Counted from the stretch's first letter, positions 12,305-23,796 are shown. The stretch: 64,000 nt of DNA from Cinnamomum chago (GCA_038049695.1 CP142452.1:52286501-52350500), one strand, 5' to 3'. Notes: generated from the letters alone by a model not told the origin. Numbers and translations: made by a program.

Positions 12305-13040
12305 TGAATTTATTTGTTCATTGGAGTTTATTGAGGATTTGAAGTGATTTTGGATGAGAAATGCAAGTGGATGGTTTGAATGTTATTAAGTTTTAAGAGA
12401 AAATCTTAAGTTTTATTACTTGTTCTTGATCATTGCATACATGTTTGCACATATGCTTCTTGTCACATTTCTATTGATTTCGAAATGCATATGAATTGGT
12501 TTTTCTCTCTTGTTAAATCTCTTGGAACTCTTGGGAATGTATGCATTTTATTTAGTCAAGTTTGTTCATATGGTTTTATAAGGAATGAGGTTGGATTGGC
12601 TATTCATGGTTATGTTATAAGTCACATTGACTTGAATTGATACTCATTTAAAGAGGTGTTTGAATTTAATTGTTCATTGGAGTTTAATGAGGATTTGAAG
12701 TGATTTTGGAAGACAAATGCAGGTGGATGGTTTGAATGTTATTAAGTTTTATGAGAAAATCTTAAGTTTTATTACTTGTTCTTGATCATTGGATACATGT
12801 TTGCACATATGCTTCTTGTCACATTTCTATTGATTTCGAAATGCATATGAATTGGTTTTTCTCTCTTGTTAAATCTCTTGGAACTCTTGGGAATGTATGC
12901 ATTTTATTTAGTCAAGTTTTTTCATATGGTTTTATAAGGAATGAGGTTGGATTGGCTATTCATGGTTATGTTATAAGTCACATTGACTTGAATTGATACT
13001 CATTTAAAGAGGTGTTTGAATTTAATTGTTCATTGGAGTT
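12305..13040 (+). repeat. 4-mer HOR, copy 2, partial
   Basis: This repeats the start of copy 1 for about two units. It diverges near 13040-13075, where TTTATTGAGG and GACAAATGCAAGTGG replace TTTAATGAGG and GACAAATGCAGG. Confidence 0.82.
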
Positions 13041-13354
13041 TATTGAGGATTTGAAGTGATTTTGGAAGACAAATGCAAGTGGATGGTTTGAATGTTATTA
13101 AGTTTTATGAGAAAATCTTAAGTTTTATTACTTGTTCTTGATCATTGGATACATGTTTGCACATATGCTTCTTGTCACATTTCTATTGATTTCGAAATGC
13201 ATATGAATTGGTTTTTCTCTCTTGTTAAATCTCTTGGAACTCTTGGGAATGTATGCATTTTATTTAGTCAAGTTTGTTCATATGGTTTTATAAGGAATGA
13301 GGTTGGATTGGCTATTCATGGTTATGTTATAAGTCACATTGACTTGAATTGATA

Positions 13355-14880
13355 CTAATTTAAAGAGGTGTTTGAATTTAATTGTTCATTGGAGTTGAAT
13401 GAGGATTTGAAGTGATTTTGGAAGAGAAATGCAGGTGGATGGTTTGAATGTTATTAAGTTTTATGAGAAAATCTTAAGTTTTATTACTTGTTCTTTATCA
13501 TTGGATACATGTTTGCACATATGCTTCTTGTCACATTTCTATTGATTTCGAAATGCATATGAATTGGTTTTTCTCTCTTGTTAAATCTCTTGGAACTCTT
13601 GGGAATGTATGCATTTTATTTAGTCAAGTTTGTTCATATGGTTTTATAAGGAATGAGGTTGGATTGGCTATTCATGGTTATGTTATAAGTCACATTGACT
13701 TGAATTGATACTCATTTAAAGAGGTGTTTGAATTTAATTGTTCATTGGAGTTTAATGAGGATTTGAAGTGATTTTGGAAGAGAAATGCAGGTGGATGGTT
13801 TGAATGTTATTAAGTTTTTTGAGAAAATCTTAAGTTTTATTACTTGTTCTTGATCATTGGATACATGTTTGCACATATGCTTCTTGTCACATTTCTATTG
13901 ATTTCGAAATGCATATGATTTGGTTTTTCTCTCTTGTTAAATCTCTTGGAACTCTTGGGAATGTATGCATTTTATTTAGTGAAGTTTGTTCATATGGTTT
14001 TATAAGGAATGAGGTTGGATTGGCTATTCATGGTTATGTTATAAGTCACATTGACTTGAATTGATACTCATTTAAAGAGGTGTTTGAATTTAATTGTTCA
14101 TTGGAGTTTAATGAGGATTTGAAGTGATTTTGGAAGACAAATGCAGGTGGATGGTTTGAATGTTATTAAGTTTTATGAGAAAATCTTAAGTTTTATTACT
14201 TGTTCTTGATCATTGGATACATGTTTGCACATATGCTTCTTGTCACATTTCTATTGATTTCGAAATGCATATGAATTGGTTTTTCTCTCTTGTTAAATCT
14301 CTTGGAACTCTTGGGAATGTATGCATTTTATTTAGTCAAGTTTGTTCATATGGTTTTATAAGGAATGAGGTTGGATTGGCTATTCATGGTTATGTTATAA
14401 GTCACATTGACTTGAATTGATACTCATTTAAAGAGGTGTTTGAATTTAATTGTTCATTGGAGTTGAATGAGGATTTGAAGTGATTTTGGAAGAGAAATGC
14501 AGGTGGATGGTTTGAATGTTATTAAGTTTTATGAGAAAATCTTAAGTTTTATTACTTGTTCTTTATCATTGGATACATGTTTGCACATATGCTTCTTGTC
14601 ACATTTCTATTGATTTCGAAATGCATATGAATTGGTTTTTCTCTCTTGTTAAATCTCTTGGAACTCTTGGGAATGTATGCATTTTATTTAGTCAAGTTTG
14701 TTCATATGGTTTTATAAGGAATGAGGTTGGATTGGCTATTCATGGTTATGTTATAAGTCACATTGACTTGAATTGATACTCATTTAAAGAGGTGTTTGAA
14801 TTTAATTGTTCATTGGAGTTTAATGAGGATTTGAAGTGATTTTGGAAGAGAAATGCAGGTGGATGGTTTGAATGTTATTA
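13355..14880 (+). repeat. 3-mer HOR (1068 bp), about 1.4 copies
   Basis: GGAGTTGAATGAGG occurs at 13391 and 14459, and TTCTTTATCATTGG at about 13491 and 14559. Both pairs are exactly 1068 bp apart, giving a three-monomer period. The second copy fades near 14880, where AGTTTTATGAG replaces AGTTTTTTGAG. The first units carrying TTTAGTGAAGTTTG, the variant typical of the right block, appear here at about 13976. Confidence 0.82.
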
Positions 14881-15049
14881 AGTTTTATGAGAAAATCTTA
14901 AGTTTTATTACTTGTTCTTGATCATTGCATACATGTTTGCACATATGTTTCTTGTCACATTTCTATTGATTTCGAAATGCATATGAATTGGTTTTTCTCT
15001 CTTGTTAAATCTCTTGGAACTCTTGGGAATGTATGCATTTTATTTAGTC

Positions 15050-15054
15050 AAGTT
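15050..15054. repeat. target-site duplication, left copy (AAGTT)
   Basis: AAGTT lies directly before the TG terminus of the inserted element and repeats exactly at 16799-16803. The unbroken monomer reads TCAAGTTTGTTCATATGG here, so one AAGTT is the target and the other is the duplication. Five bases is the usual length for LTR retrotransposon integration. Confidence 0.93.
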
Positions 15055-15083
15055 TGATAGTCCTTGAGGATCCTAACCCTAGA

Positions 15084-15104
15084 GGGGGGGGGGGGGGGGG
15101 GGGG
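15084..15104 (+). repeat. G21 homopolymer in the LTR
   Basis: An uninterrupted run of 21 G lies inside CCTAGAG-G(n)-TGAATAGGG. On the inferred sense strand of the LTR it is a C run close to the 3' end, downstream of the predicted start site. The length may be real slippage expansion of a shorter G run or a sequencing or assembly error, because long G homopolymers are error-prone. Confidence 0.9.
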
Positions 15105-15244
15105 TGAATAGGGAGAGCTACAATTGTGACCAATTTAAACCAATTTTAATTTCTTAAACAAAACTAGTCACATGTGATGAGTGATCAATCAATATGCGGA
15201 AGCTAAACAAAATCAATCACCACATAGCAATCACCACAACACAA

Positions 15245-15252
15245 TATTTATA
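15245..15252 (-). promoter_or_regulatory. candidate TATA box of the LTR
   Basis: The plus strand reads TATTTATA, so the minus strand reads TATAAATA, a good match to the plant TATA consensus, preceded by CCAC. It lies about 190 bp from the 15055 end. That would place transcription start near 15215-15220 and leave an R-U5 of roughly 160 bp. This spacing is the main support for minus orientation. Weaker plus-strand TATAAAA words at 15727-15733 and 15813-15819 are alternatives in AT-rich sequence. Confidence 0.45.
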
Positions 15253-15323
15253 GTGGTTCGGCCAACGTGCCTACATCCACTACCGGCTTGTGATCCAATC
15301 ACCCCACCGGATTTCCACTATTT

Positions 15324-15496
15324 ATGCTTTTTCAAAGGCTAAGCAATAACCTCTACAATGTTGCTTTTCAAAGGCTAAACAACAACCTTACAAGATGCTT
15401 TTCTTAGGCTAAGCAATAACCTTACAATATGCTTTTCTTAGGCTAAGCAATAACCTTATACAATGCTTTTCTTAGGCTAAGCAATAACCTTTACAA
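15324..15496. repeat. five tandem copies of a ~34-bp repeat inside the LTR
   Basis: Copies start with ATG at 15324, 15358 (37 bp), 15395, 15429 and 15463. The core reads GCTTTTCTTAGGCTAAGC followed by AATAACCTT and ACA. The last three are nearly identical, while the first two carry TTCAAAGGCTAA. Each core holds a weak dyad (CTTAGGCTAAG). On the inferred sense strand they lie just upstream of the TATA box, the place where LTR enhancers are often repeated. An enhancer role is inference only. Confidence 0.88.
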
Positions 15497-16152
15497 ATAA
15501 AGCTTTCTCTAAGAAAGTGTCTTTACAAAAGATCACTCTAAGAGATTACAATTTAAGCTCATATGAAATTGCCTCTTGACTAGGCTAATATGAAAGTTTA
15601 ATACAAATAACAAACATACACTCAATTTAGTTAAAGTGTGTGCACAAGTGTATGAATGCTCTACTTCAATCTATTTTACCAATGAAGCTCTTAAATGAAT
15701 GCATGATGCATTTTAAAATCAAAGCTTATAAAATGATGATTGAAGAGAAAAATACTAATCACATGAAAGATTCACACAACTTGAAGAAATGATCTAAAAC
15801 ATGTTGTATGAATATAAAAGTCTAAGAACACATGTGATTTAGGTGAGAGTGATTGCAAACCATTCTAATATACCAATGAAGATAATGAGTTTGCAAAACA
15901 ACTCTTGAAATCATGCATAAGTGAAAAACAAAGATTTAAGCATGCATGGATTTCATTTTAATGAAAATCAAAATACAAGTAAAGTGTACCTTTTTAAGAA
16001 CTCATGTATTTGATTTCCAAATGGCCCCCTAGCCTTTCCAACTTCTTCCCCTTTCTTTGGCTCCAAAATGCTCTCAAAAGTTCATGTGTCAAGCCTTGAA
16101 AAAGGTTGGAAATGAATGGACTTTATAGCCAAAAAGTTGCCAACGGCTAGTT
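15497..16152. other. AT-rich LTR interior with no gene
   Basis: This is unremarkable AT-rich sequence inside the solo LTR. I see no protein motif, no tRNA-like box and no repeated block beyond scattered A/T-rich words. ATG codons here lead only to short frames. Confidence 0.7.
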
Positions 16153-16280
16153 CTCGGTCGACCGGCAAAGAGGTCTCGGTCGACCGAGAAGGCACAACGG
16201 TCAGATTTCTGACCGTTGGGGCTTCAGTTCAAAAAATTGTCCACTTGCCCTGCAGTGGTCTCGTGTCTCGGTCGACCGGC
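16153..16280. repeat. CpG-rich palindrome cluster in the LTR (three CTCGGTCGACCG copies)
   Basis: The motif CTCGGTCGACCG occurs at 16153-16164, 16175-16186 and 16267-16278; the first and third copies continue as GC. The middle copy sits in a perfect 16-bp palindrome, TCTCGGTCGACCGAGA, at 16174-16189. This stretch is a GC- and CpG-rich island within an otherwise AT-rich LTR and AT-rich array. It lies in the U3 part if the LTR is on the minus strand. I know of no proven function for this motif. Confidence 0.88.
16195..16218. repeat. 11-bp inverted repeat with a 2-nt spacer in the LTR
   Basis: CAACGGTCAGA (16195-16205) pairs with TCTGACCGTTG (16208-16218) around TT. The arms are perfect and would extrude as a cruciform or fold as an RNA hairpin. 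It lies between the second and third palindromic CTCGGTCGACCG motifs. It could be a binding site or structural element. A terminator role is not indicated, since no T-tract follows. Confidence 0.85.
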
Positions 16281-16798
16281 GACACTGCCGGGCGAGTCCC
16301 TGGGGCCAAAAATCCAACTTTTTCTCATTTCAAAGTATTTCTTTGAGGGATCTTTGGGCCACTAAATCAAGCTTAAATAACATGTTTTAAGACATTCTAA
16401 GATGTTTAAAAACATGAAAAACACAAAGCCTAAAAAGATTCAAAAGTTTAAAACCAAAGGCTAGCTTGATTTGATAAAACTCTTTTCAAATGAAAATGCA
16501 TACAAAAATGATTCTTATTGTAATGAATGTATGCAAAGCTCAAACCTAAATTCACAAGATGATTTTCCAAATATAATGCACAAGGAATTAGGTTTTCAAA
16601 AGAGTTTTGGGTTCTAAAACCAATGCATCCAAGTTTATGACCAAAACATGCATAAACCAAAAACTTTTCCAAATCTAAAAACCAATGCATGTATAAAACT
16701 AGATTTCAAGGTATTTTAAAACAATGCAAGTGTGAGTTAATCAAATGATGCTAAAGTGCAAATGCATCCATCAAATTGCAAAAACAAAATTCCTAACA
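16281..16798. other. AT-rich LTR end (probable 5' U3 on the minus strand), no gene
   Basis: Read on the minus strand this is the start of the LTR, TGTTAGGAATTTTG and onward. An 80-codon minus frame (16448-16690) lies here. It shows no domain, is A/T-driven, and is interrupted on both sides in sequence typical of LTR U3, so I do not call it a gene. Confidence 0.7.
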
Positions 16799-16803
16799 AA
16801 GTT
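16799..16803. repeat. target-site duplication, right copy (AAGTT)
   Basis: AAGTT directly follows the CA terminus of the element and matches 15050-15054. The satellite resumes at 16804 with TGTTCATATGG, in phase with the left flank. Confidence 0.93.
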
Positions 16804-19800
16804 TGTTCATATGGTTTTATAAGGAATGAGGTTGGATTGGCTATTCATGGTTATGTTATAAGTCACATTGACTTGAATTAATACTAATTTAAAGAGGTGT
16901 TTGAATTTAATTGTTCATTGGAGTTTAATAAGGATTTGAAGTGATTTTGGATGAGAAATGCAAGTGGATGGTTTGAATGTTATTAAGTTTTATGAGAAAA
17001 TCTTAAGTTTTATTACTTGTTCTTGATCATTGCATACATGTTTGCACATATGCTTCTTGTCGCATTTCTATTGATTTCGAAATGCATATGAATTGGTTTT
17101 TCTCTCTTGTTAAATCTCTTGGAACTCTTGGGAATGTATGCATTTTATTTAGTCAAGTTTGTTCATATGGTTTTATAAGGAATGAGGTTGGATTGGCTAT
17201 TCATGGTTATGTTATAAGTCACATTGACTTGAATTGATACTCATTTAAAGAGGTGTTTGAATTTAATTGTTCATTGGAGTTTAATGAGGATTTGAAGTGA
17301 TTTTGGAAGACAAATGCAGGTGGATGGTTTGAATGTTATTAAGTTTTATGAGAAAATCTTAAGTTTTATTACTTGTTCTTGATCATTGGATACATGTTTG
17401 CACATATGCTTCTTGTCACATTTCTATTGATTTCGAAATGCATATGAATTGGTTTTTCTCTCTTGTTAAATCTCTTGGAACTCTTGGGAATGTATGCATT
17501 TTATTTAGTGAAGTTTGTTCATATGGTTTTATAAGGAATGAGGTTGGATTGGCTATTCATGGTTATGTTATAAGTCACATTGACTTGAATTGATACTCAT
17601 TTAAAGAGGTGTTTGAATTTAATTGTTCATTGGAGTTTAATGAGGATTTGAAGTGATTTTGGAAGAGAAATGCAAGTGGATGGTTTGAATGTTATTAAGT
17701 TTTATGAGAAAATCTTAAGTTTTATTACTTGTTCTTGATCATTGCATACATGTTTGCAAATATGCTTCTTGTCACATTTCTATTGATTTCGAAATGCATA
17801 TGAATTGGTTTTTCTCTCTTGTTAAATCTCTTGGAACTCTTGGGAATGTATGCATTTTATTTAGTGAAGTTTGTTCATATGGTTTTATAAGGAATGAGGT
17901 TGGATTGGCTATTCATGGTTATGTTATAAGTCACATTGACTTGAATTGATACTCATTTAAAGAGGTGTTTGAATTTAATTGTTCATTGGAGTTTAATGAG
18001 GATTTGAAGTGATTTTGGAAGAGAAATGCAAGTGGATGGTTTGAATGTTATTAAGTTTTATGAGAAAATCTTAAGTTTTATTACTTGTTCTTGATCATTG
18101 CATACATGTTTGCACATATGCTTCTTGTCACATTTCTATTGATTTCGAAATGCATATGAATTGGTTTTTCTCTCTTGTTAAATCTCTTGGAACTCTTGGG
18201 AATGTATGCATTTTATTTAGTCAAGTTTGTTCATATGGTTTTATAAGGAATGAGGTTGGATTGGCTATTCATGGTTATGTTATAAGTCACATTGACTTGA
18301 ATTGATACTCATTTAAAGAGGTGTTTGAATTTAATTGTTCATTAGAGTTTAATGAGGATTTGAAGTGATTTTGGAAGAGAAATGCAGGTGGATGGTTTGA
18401 ATGTTATTAAGTTTTTTGAGAAAATCTTAAGTTTTATTACTTGTTCTTGATCATTGGATACATGTTTGCACATATGCTTCTTGTCACATTTCTATTGATT
18501 TCGAAATGCATATGATTTGGTTTTTCTCTCTTGTTAAATCTCTAGGAACTCTTGGGAATGCATGCATTTTATTTAGTGAAGTTTGTTCATATGGTTTTAT
18601 AAGGAATGAGGTTGGATTGGCTATTCATGGTTATGTTATAAGTCACATTGACTTGAATTGATACTCATTTAAAGAGGTGTTTGAATTTAATTGTTCATTG
18701 GAGTTTAATGAGGATTTGAAGTGATTTTTGAAGAGAAATGCAAGTGGATGGTTTGAATGTTATTAAGTTTTATGTGAAAATCTTAAGTTTTATTACTTGT
18801 TCTTGATCATTGGATACATGTTTGCACATATGCTTCTTGTCACATTTCTATTGATTTCGAAATGCATATGAATTGGTTTTTCTCTCTTGTTAAATCTCTT
18901 GGAACTCTTGGGAATGTATGCATTTTATTTAGTGAAGTTTGTTCATATGGTTTTATAAGGAATGAGGTTGGATTGGCTATTCATGGTTATGTTATAAGTC
19001 ACATTGACTTCAATTGATACTCATTTAAAGAGGTGTTTGAATTTAATTGTTCATTGGAGTTTAATGAGGATTTGAAGTGATTTTGGAAGACAAATGCAGG
19101 TGGATGGTTTGAATGTTATTAAGTTTTATGAGAAAATCTTAAGTTTTATTACTTGTTCTTGATCATTGCATACATGTTTGCACATATGCTTCTTGTCACA
19201 TTTCTATTGATTTCGAAATGGATATGAATTGGTTTTTCTCTCTTGTTAAATCTCTTGGAACTCTTGGGAATGTATGCATTTTATTTAGTCAAGTTTGTTC
19301 ATATGGTTTTATGAGGAATGAGGTTGGATTGGCTATTCATGGTTATGTTATAAGTCACATTGACTTGAATTGATACTCATTTAAAGAGGTGTTTGAATTT
19401 AATTGTTCATTGGAGTTTAATGAGGATTTGAAGTGATTTTGAAAGAGAAATGCAAGTGGATGGGTTGAATGTTATTAAGTTTTATGAGAAAATCTTAAGT
19501 TTTATTACTTGTTCTTGATCGTTGGATACATGTTTGCACATATGCTTCTTGTCACATTTCTATTGATTTCGAAATGCATATGAATTGGTTTTTCTCTCTT
19601 GTTAAATCTCTTGGAACTCTTGGGAATGTATGCATTTTATTTAGTCAAGTTTGGTCATATGGTTTTATATGGAATGAGGTTGGATTGGCTATTCATGGTT
19701 ATGTTATAAGTCACATTGACTTGAATTGATACTCATTTAAAGAGGTGTTTGAATTTAATTGTTCATTGGAGTTTAATGAGGATTTGAAGTGATTTTGGAA

Positions 19801-19880
19801 GACAAATGCAGGTGGATGGTTTGAATGTTATTAAGTTTTATGAGAAAATCTTAAGTTTTATTACTTGTTCTTGATCATTG
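16804..19880 (+). repeat. satellite stretch without a clear HOR
   Basis: These are about 8.6 units in which I could not find one dominant multi-unit period. The first part-unit is unusually diverged (GAATTAATACTAATTT, TTTAATAAGG, and GTCGCATTT at about 17060). Two adjacent units at about 17.5-18.2 kb are nearly the same, both with GTGAAG, GCAAGTGG and GATCATTGCATAC. A unit with GAAATGGATATG and TTTTATGAGG (19.2-19.3 kb) resembles those at 44-48 kb. Confidence 0.7.
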
Positions 19881-22800
19881 CATACATGTTTGCACATATG
19901 CTTCTTGTCACATTTCTATTGATTTCGAAATGCATATGAATTGGTTTTTCTCTCTTGTTAAATCTCTTGGAACTCTTGGGAATGTATGCATTTTATTTAG
20001 TGAAGTTTGTTCATATGGTTTTATAAGGAATGAGGTTGGATTGGCTATTCATGGTTATGTTATAAGTCACATTGACTTGAATTGATACTCATTTAAAGAG
20101 GTGTTTGAATTTAATTGTTCATTGGAGTTTAATGAGGATTTGAAGTGATTTTGGAAGACAAATGCAGGTGGATGGTTTGAATGTTATTAAGTTTTATGAG
20201 AAAATCTTAAGTTTTATTACTTGTTCTTGATCATTGCATACATGTTTGCACATATGCTTCTTGTCACAATTCTATTGATTTCGAAATGCATATGAATTGG
20301 TTTTTCTCTCTTGTTAAATCTCTTGGAACTCTTGGGAATGTATGCATTTTATTTAGTCAAGTTTGTTCATATGGTTTTATAAGGAATGAGGTTGGATTGG
20401 CTATTCATGGTTATGTTATAAGTCACATTGACTTGAATTGATACTCATTTAAAGAGGTGTTTGAATTTAATTGTTCATTGGAGTTTAATGAGGATTTGAA
20501 GTGATTTTGGAAGAGAAATGCAAGTGGATGGTTTGAATGTTATTAAGTTTTATGAGAAAATCTTAAGTTTTATTACTTGTTCTTGATCGTTGGATACATG
20601 TTTGCACATATGCTTCTTGTCACATTTCTATTGATTTCGAAATGCATATGAATTGGTTTTTCTCTCTTGTTAAATCTCTTGGAACTCTTGGGAATGTATG
20701 CATTTTATTTAGTCAAGTTTGGTCATATGGTTTTATAAGGAATGAGGTTGGATTGGCTATTCATGGTTACGTTATAAGTCACATTGACTTGAATTGATAC
20801 TCATTTAAAGAGGTGTTTGAATTTAATCGTTCATTGGAGTTTAATGAGGATTTGAAGTGATTTTGGAAGAGAAATGCAAGTGGATGGTTTGAATGTTATT
20901 AAGTTTTATGAGAAAATCTTAAGTTTTATTACTTGTTCTTGATCATTGGATACATGTTTGCACATATGCTTCTTGTCACATTTCTATTGATTTCGAAATG
21001 CATATGAATTGGTTTTTCTCTCTTGTTAAATCTCTTGGAACTCTTGGGAATGTATGCATTTTATTTAGTCAAGTTTGTTCATATGGTTTTATAAGGAATG
21101 AGGTTCGATTGGCTATTCATGGTTATGTTATAAGTCACATTGACTTGAATTGATACTCATTTAAAGTGGTGTTTGAATTTAATTGTTCATTGGAGTTTAA
21201 TGAGGATTTGAAGTGATTTTGGAAGAGAAAGGCAAGTGGATGGTTTGAATGTTATTAAGTTTTATGAGAAAATCTTAAGTTTTATTACTTGTTCTTGATC
21301 ATTGGATACATGTTTGCACATATGCTTCTTGTCACATTTCTATTGATTTCGAAATGCATATGAATTGGTTTTTCTCTCTTGTTAAATCTCTTGGAACTCT
21401 TGGGAATGTATGCATTTTATTTAGTCAAGTTTGTTCATATGGTTTTATAAGGAATGAGGTTGGATTGGCTAATCATGGTTATGTTATAAGTCACATTGAC
21501 TTGAATTGATACTCATTTAAAGAGGTGTTTGAATTTAATTGTTCATTGGAGTTTAATGAGGATTTGAAGTGATTTTGGAAGAGAAATGCACGTGGATGGT
21601 TTGAATGTTATTAAGTTTTATGATTAAATCTTAAGTTTTATTACTTGTTCTTGATCGTTGGATACATGTTTGCACATATGCTTCTTGTCACATTTCTATT
21701 GATTTCGAAATGCATATGAATTGGTTTTTCTCTCTTGTTAAATCTCTTGGAACTCTTGGGAATGTATGCATTTTATTTAGTCAAGTTTGTTCATATGGTT
21801 TTATAAGGAATGAGGTTGGATTGGCTATTCATGGTTATGTTATAAGTCACATTGACTTGAATTGATACTCATTTAAAGAGGTGTTTGAATTTAATTGTTC
21901 ATTGGAGTTTAATGAGGATTTGAAGTGATTTTGGAAGACAAACGCAGGTGGATGGTTTGAATGTTATTAAGTTTTATGAGAAAATCTTAAGTTTTATTAC
22001 TTGTTCTTGATCATTGGATACATGTTTGCACATATGCTTCTTGTCACATTTCTATTGATTTCGAAATGCATATGATTTGGTTTTTCTCTCTTGTTAAATC
22101 TCTTGGAACTCTTGGGAATGTATGCATTTTATTTAGTGAAGTTTGTTCATATGGTTTTATAAGGAATGAGGTTGGATTGGCTATTCATGGTTATGTTATA
22201 AGTCACATTGACTTGAATTGATACTCATTTAAAGAGGTGTTTGAATTTAATTGTTCATTGGAGTTTAATGAGGATTTGAAGTGATTTTTGAAGAGAAATG
22301 CAAGTGGATGGTTTGAATGTTATTAAGTTTTATGAGAAAATCTTAAGTTTTATTACTTGTTCTTGATCGTTGGATACATGTTTGCACATATGCTTCTTGT
22401 CACATTTCTATTGATTTCGAAATGCATATGAATTGGTTTTTCTCTCTTGTTAAATCTCTTGGAACTCTTGGGAATGTATGCATTTTATTTAGTCAAGTTT
22501 GGTCATATGGTTTTATAAGGAATGAGGTTGGATTGGCTATTCATGGTTACGTTATAAGTCACATTGACTTGAATTGATACTCATTTAAAGAGGTGTTTGA
22601 ATTTAATCGTTCATTGGAGTTTAATGAGGATTTGAAGTGATTTTGGAAGAGAAATGCAAGTGGATGGTTTGAATGTTATTAAGTTTTATGAGAAAATCTT
22701 AAGTTTTATTACTTGTTCTTGATCATTGGATACATGTTTGCACATATGCTTCTTGTCACATTTCTATTGATTTCGAAATGCATATGAATTGGTTTTTCTC

Positions 22801-23796
22801 TCTTGTTAAATCTCTTGGAACTCTTGGGAATGTATGCATTTTATTTAGTCAAGTTTGTTCATATGGTTTTATAAGGAATGAGGTTGGATTGGCTAATCAT
22901 GGTTATGTTATAAGTCACATTGACTTGAATTGATACTCATTTAAAGAGGTGTTTGAATTTAATTGTTCATTGGAGTTTAATGAGGATTTGAAGTGATTTT
23001 TGAAGAGAAATGCCGGTGGATGGTTTGAATGTTATTAAGTTTTATGTGAAAATCTTAAGTTTTATTACTTGTTCTTGATCATTGGATACATGTTTGCACA
23101 TATGCTTCTTGTCACATTTCTATTGATTTCGAAATGCATATGAATTGGTTTTTCTCTCTTGTTAAATCTCTTGGAACTCTTGGGAATGTATGCATTTTAT
23201 TTAGTCAAGTTTGGTCATATGGTTTTATAAGGAATGAGGTTGGATTGGCTATTCATGGTTACGTTATAAGTCACATTGACTTGAATTGATACTCATTTAA
23301 AGAGGTGTTTGAATTTAATCGTTCATTGGAGTTTAATGAGGATTTGAAGTGATTTTGGAAGAGAAATGCAAGTGGATGGTTTGAATGTTATTAAGTTTTA
23401 TGAGAAAATCTTAAGTTTTATTACTTGTTCTTGATCATTGCATACATGTTTGCACATATGCTTCTTGTCACATTTCTATTGATTTCGAAATGCATATGAA
23501 TTGGTTTTTCTCTCTTGTTAAATCTCTTGGAACTCTTGGGAATGTATGCATTTTATTTAGTCAAGTTTGTTCATATGGTTTTATAAGGAATGAGGTTGGA
23601 TTGGCTATTCATGGTTATGTTATAAGTCACATTGACTTGAATTGATACTCATTTAAAGAGGTGTTTGAATTTAATTGTTCATTGGAGTTTAATGAGGATT
23701 TGAAGTGATTTTGGAAGACAAATGCAGGTGGATGGTTTGAATGTTATTAAGTTTTATGAGAAAATCTTAAGTTTTATTACTTGTTCTTGATCATTG
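19881..23796 (+). repeat. 11-mer HOR (3916 bp), copy 1
   Basis: Markers here recur 3916 bp (11 x 356) downstream. They are CACAATTCTATTG (20265 and 24181), AGGTTCGATTGG (21101 and 25017), GAAAGGCAAGTGG, TATGATTAAATC (about 21621 and 25537), GACAAACGCAGG and TTTGGTCATATGG with GGTTACGTTATAAG and TTTAATCGTTC. Private differences, such as AAAGTGGTGTTTG at about 21165, show that the copies are not assembly duplicates of the same reads. Confidence 0.88.

Larger units (their letters stand above)
1..15054 (+). repeat. 356-bp satellite array, left block
   Basis: This is a continuous head-to-tail array of an AT-rich monomer. Phased on GATCATTGG or GATCGTTGG, unit starts fall at 320, 676, 1033, 1389 and so on to 14920. 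That makes 41 complete units over 14600 bp (37 x 356 plus 4 x 357), with a 319-bp partial unit at the window edge and a 135-bp piece before the LTR insertion. Units differ from each other by only a few substitutions. Landmarks in each unit, in order, are GCACATATGCTTCTTGTCAC, TTTCGAAATGCATATG, CTCTTGTTAAATCTCTTGG, TTTAGTCAAGTTTG, GGTTGGATTGGCTATTC, AAGTCACATTGACTTGAA, TTCATTGGAGTTTAATGAGG and TTAAGTTTTAT twice. Stops interrupt all frames, so it is non-coding. At 356 bp it is about twice a nucleosome repeat, as is common for plant satellites. Assignment to a centromere or pericentromere is inference. Confidence 0.98.
15055..16798 (-). mobile_element. solo LTR of a retrotransposon (1744 bp)
   Basis: This non-satellite segment begins TGATAG and ends CTAACA, which are imperfect inverted ends (5 of 6 positions), and it is flanked by AAGTT duplications. 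Removing it plus one AAGTT leaves 135 + 221 = 356 bp, an intact monomer, so the boundaries are exact. There is no second terminal repeat, primer-binding site, gag or pol, which fits a solo LTR left by LTR-LTR recombination. Minus orientation is inferred. Read on the minus strand it starts TGTTAGGAA, has a TATA box (TATAAATA, 15252-15245) about 190 bp before its 3' end, and ends with a C-rich tract and CTATCA. The segment with GTGGTTCGGCCAACGTGCC resembles sequence I recall from LTRs of several plant retrotransposons. I cannot assign Copia or Gypsy from this alone. A non-autonomous element without paired LTRs is less likely. Confidence 0.88.

Noticed and set aside
16116-16346. 76-codon plus-strand reading frame in the insertion
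   Set aside because: It covers the CpG-rich palindrome cluster of the LTR. The peptide has no recognisable domain, and its Arg/Ser/Thr content follows from the repeated CTCGGTCGACCG words.
16448-16690. 80-codon minus-strand reading frame in the insertion
   Set aside because: It is a short A/T-driven frame inside the LTR end with no domain, no homologous partner in the window and no sign of codon constraint.
15055-16798. Complete non-autonomous retrotransposon with two LTRs (TRIM-like), or a DNA transposon
   Set aside because: The two ends do not repeat each other directly, so there are no paired LTRs. The terminal inverted match is only about six bases, and the 5-bp duplication with TG...CA fits a single LTR better.
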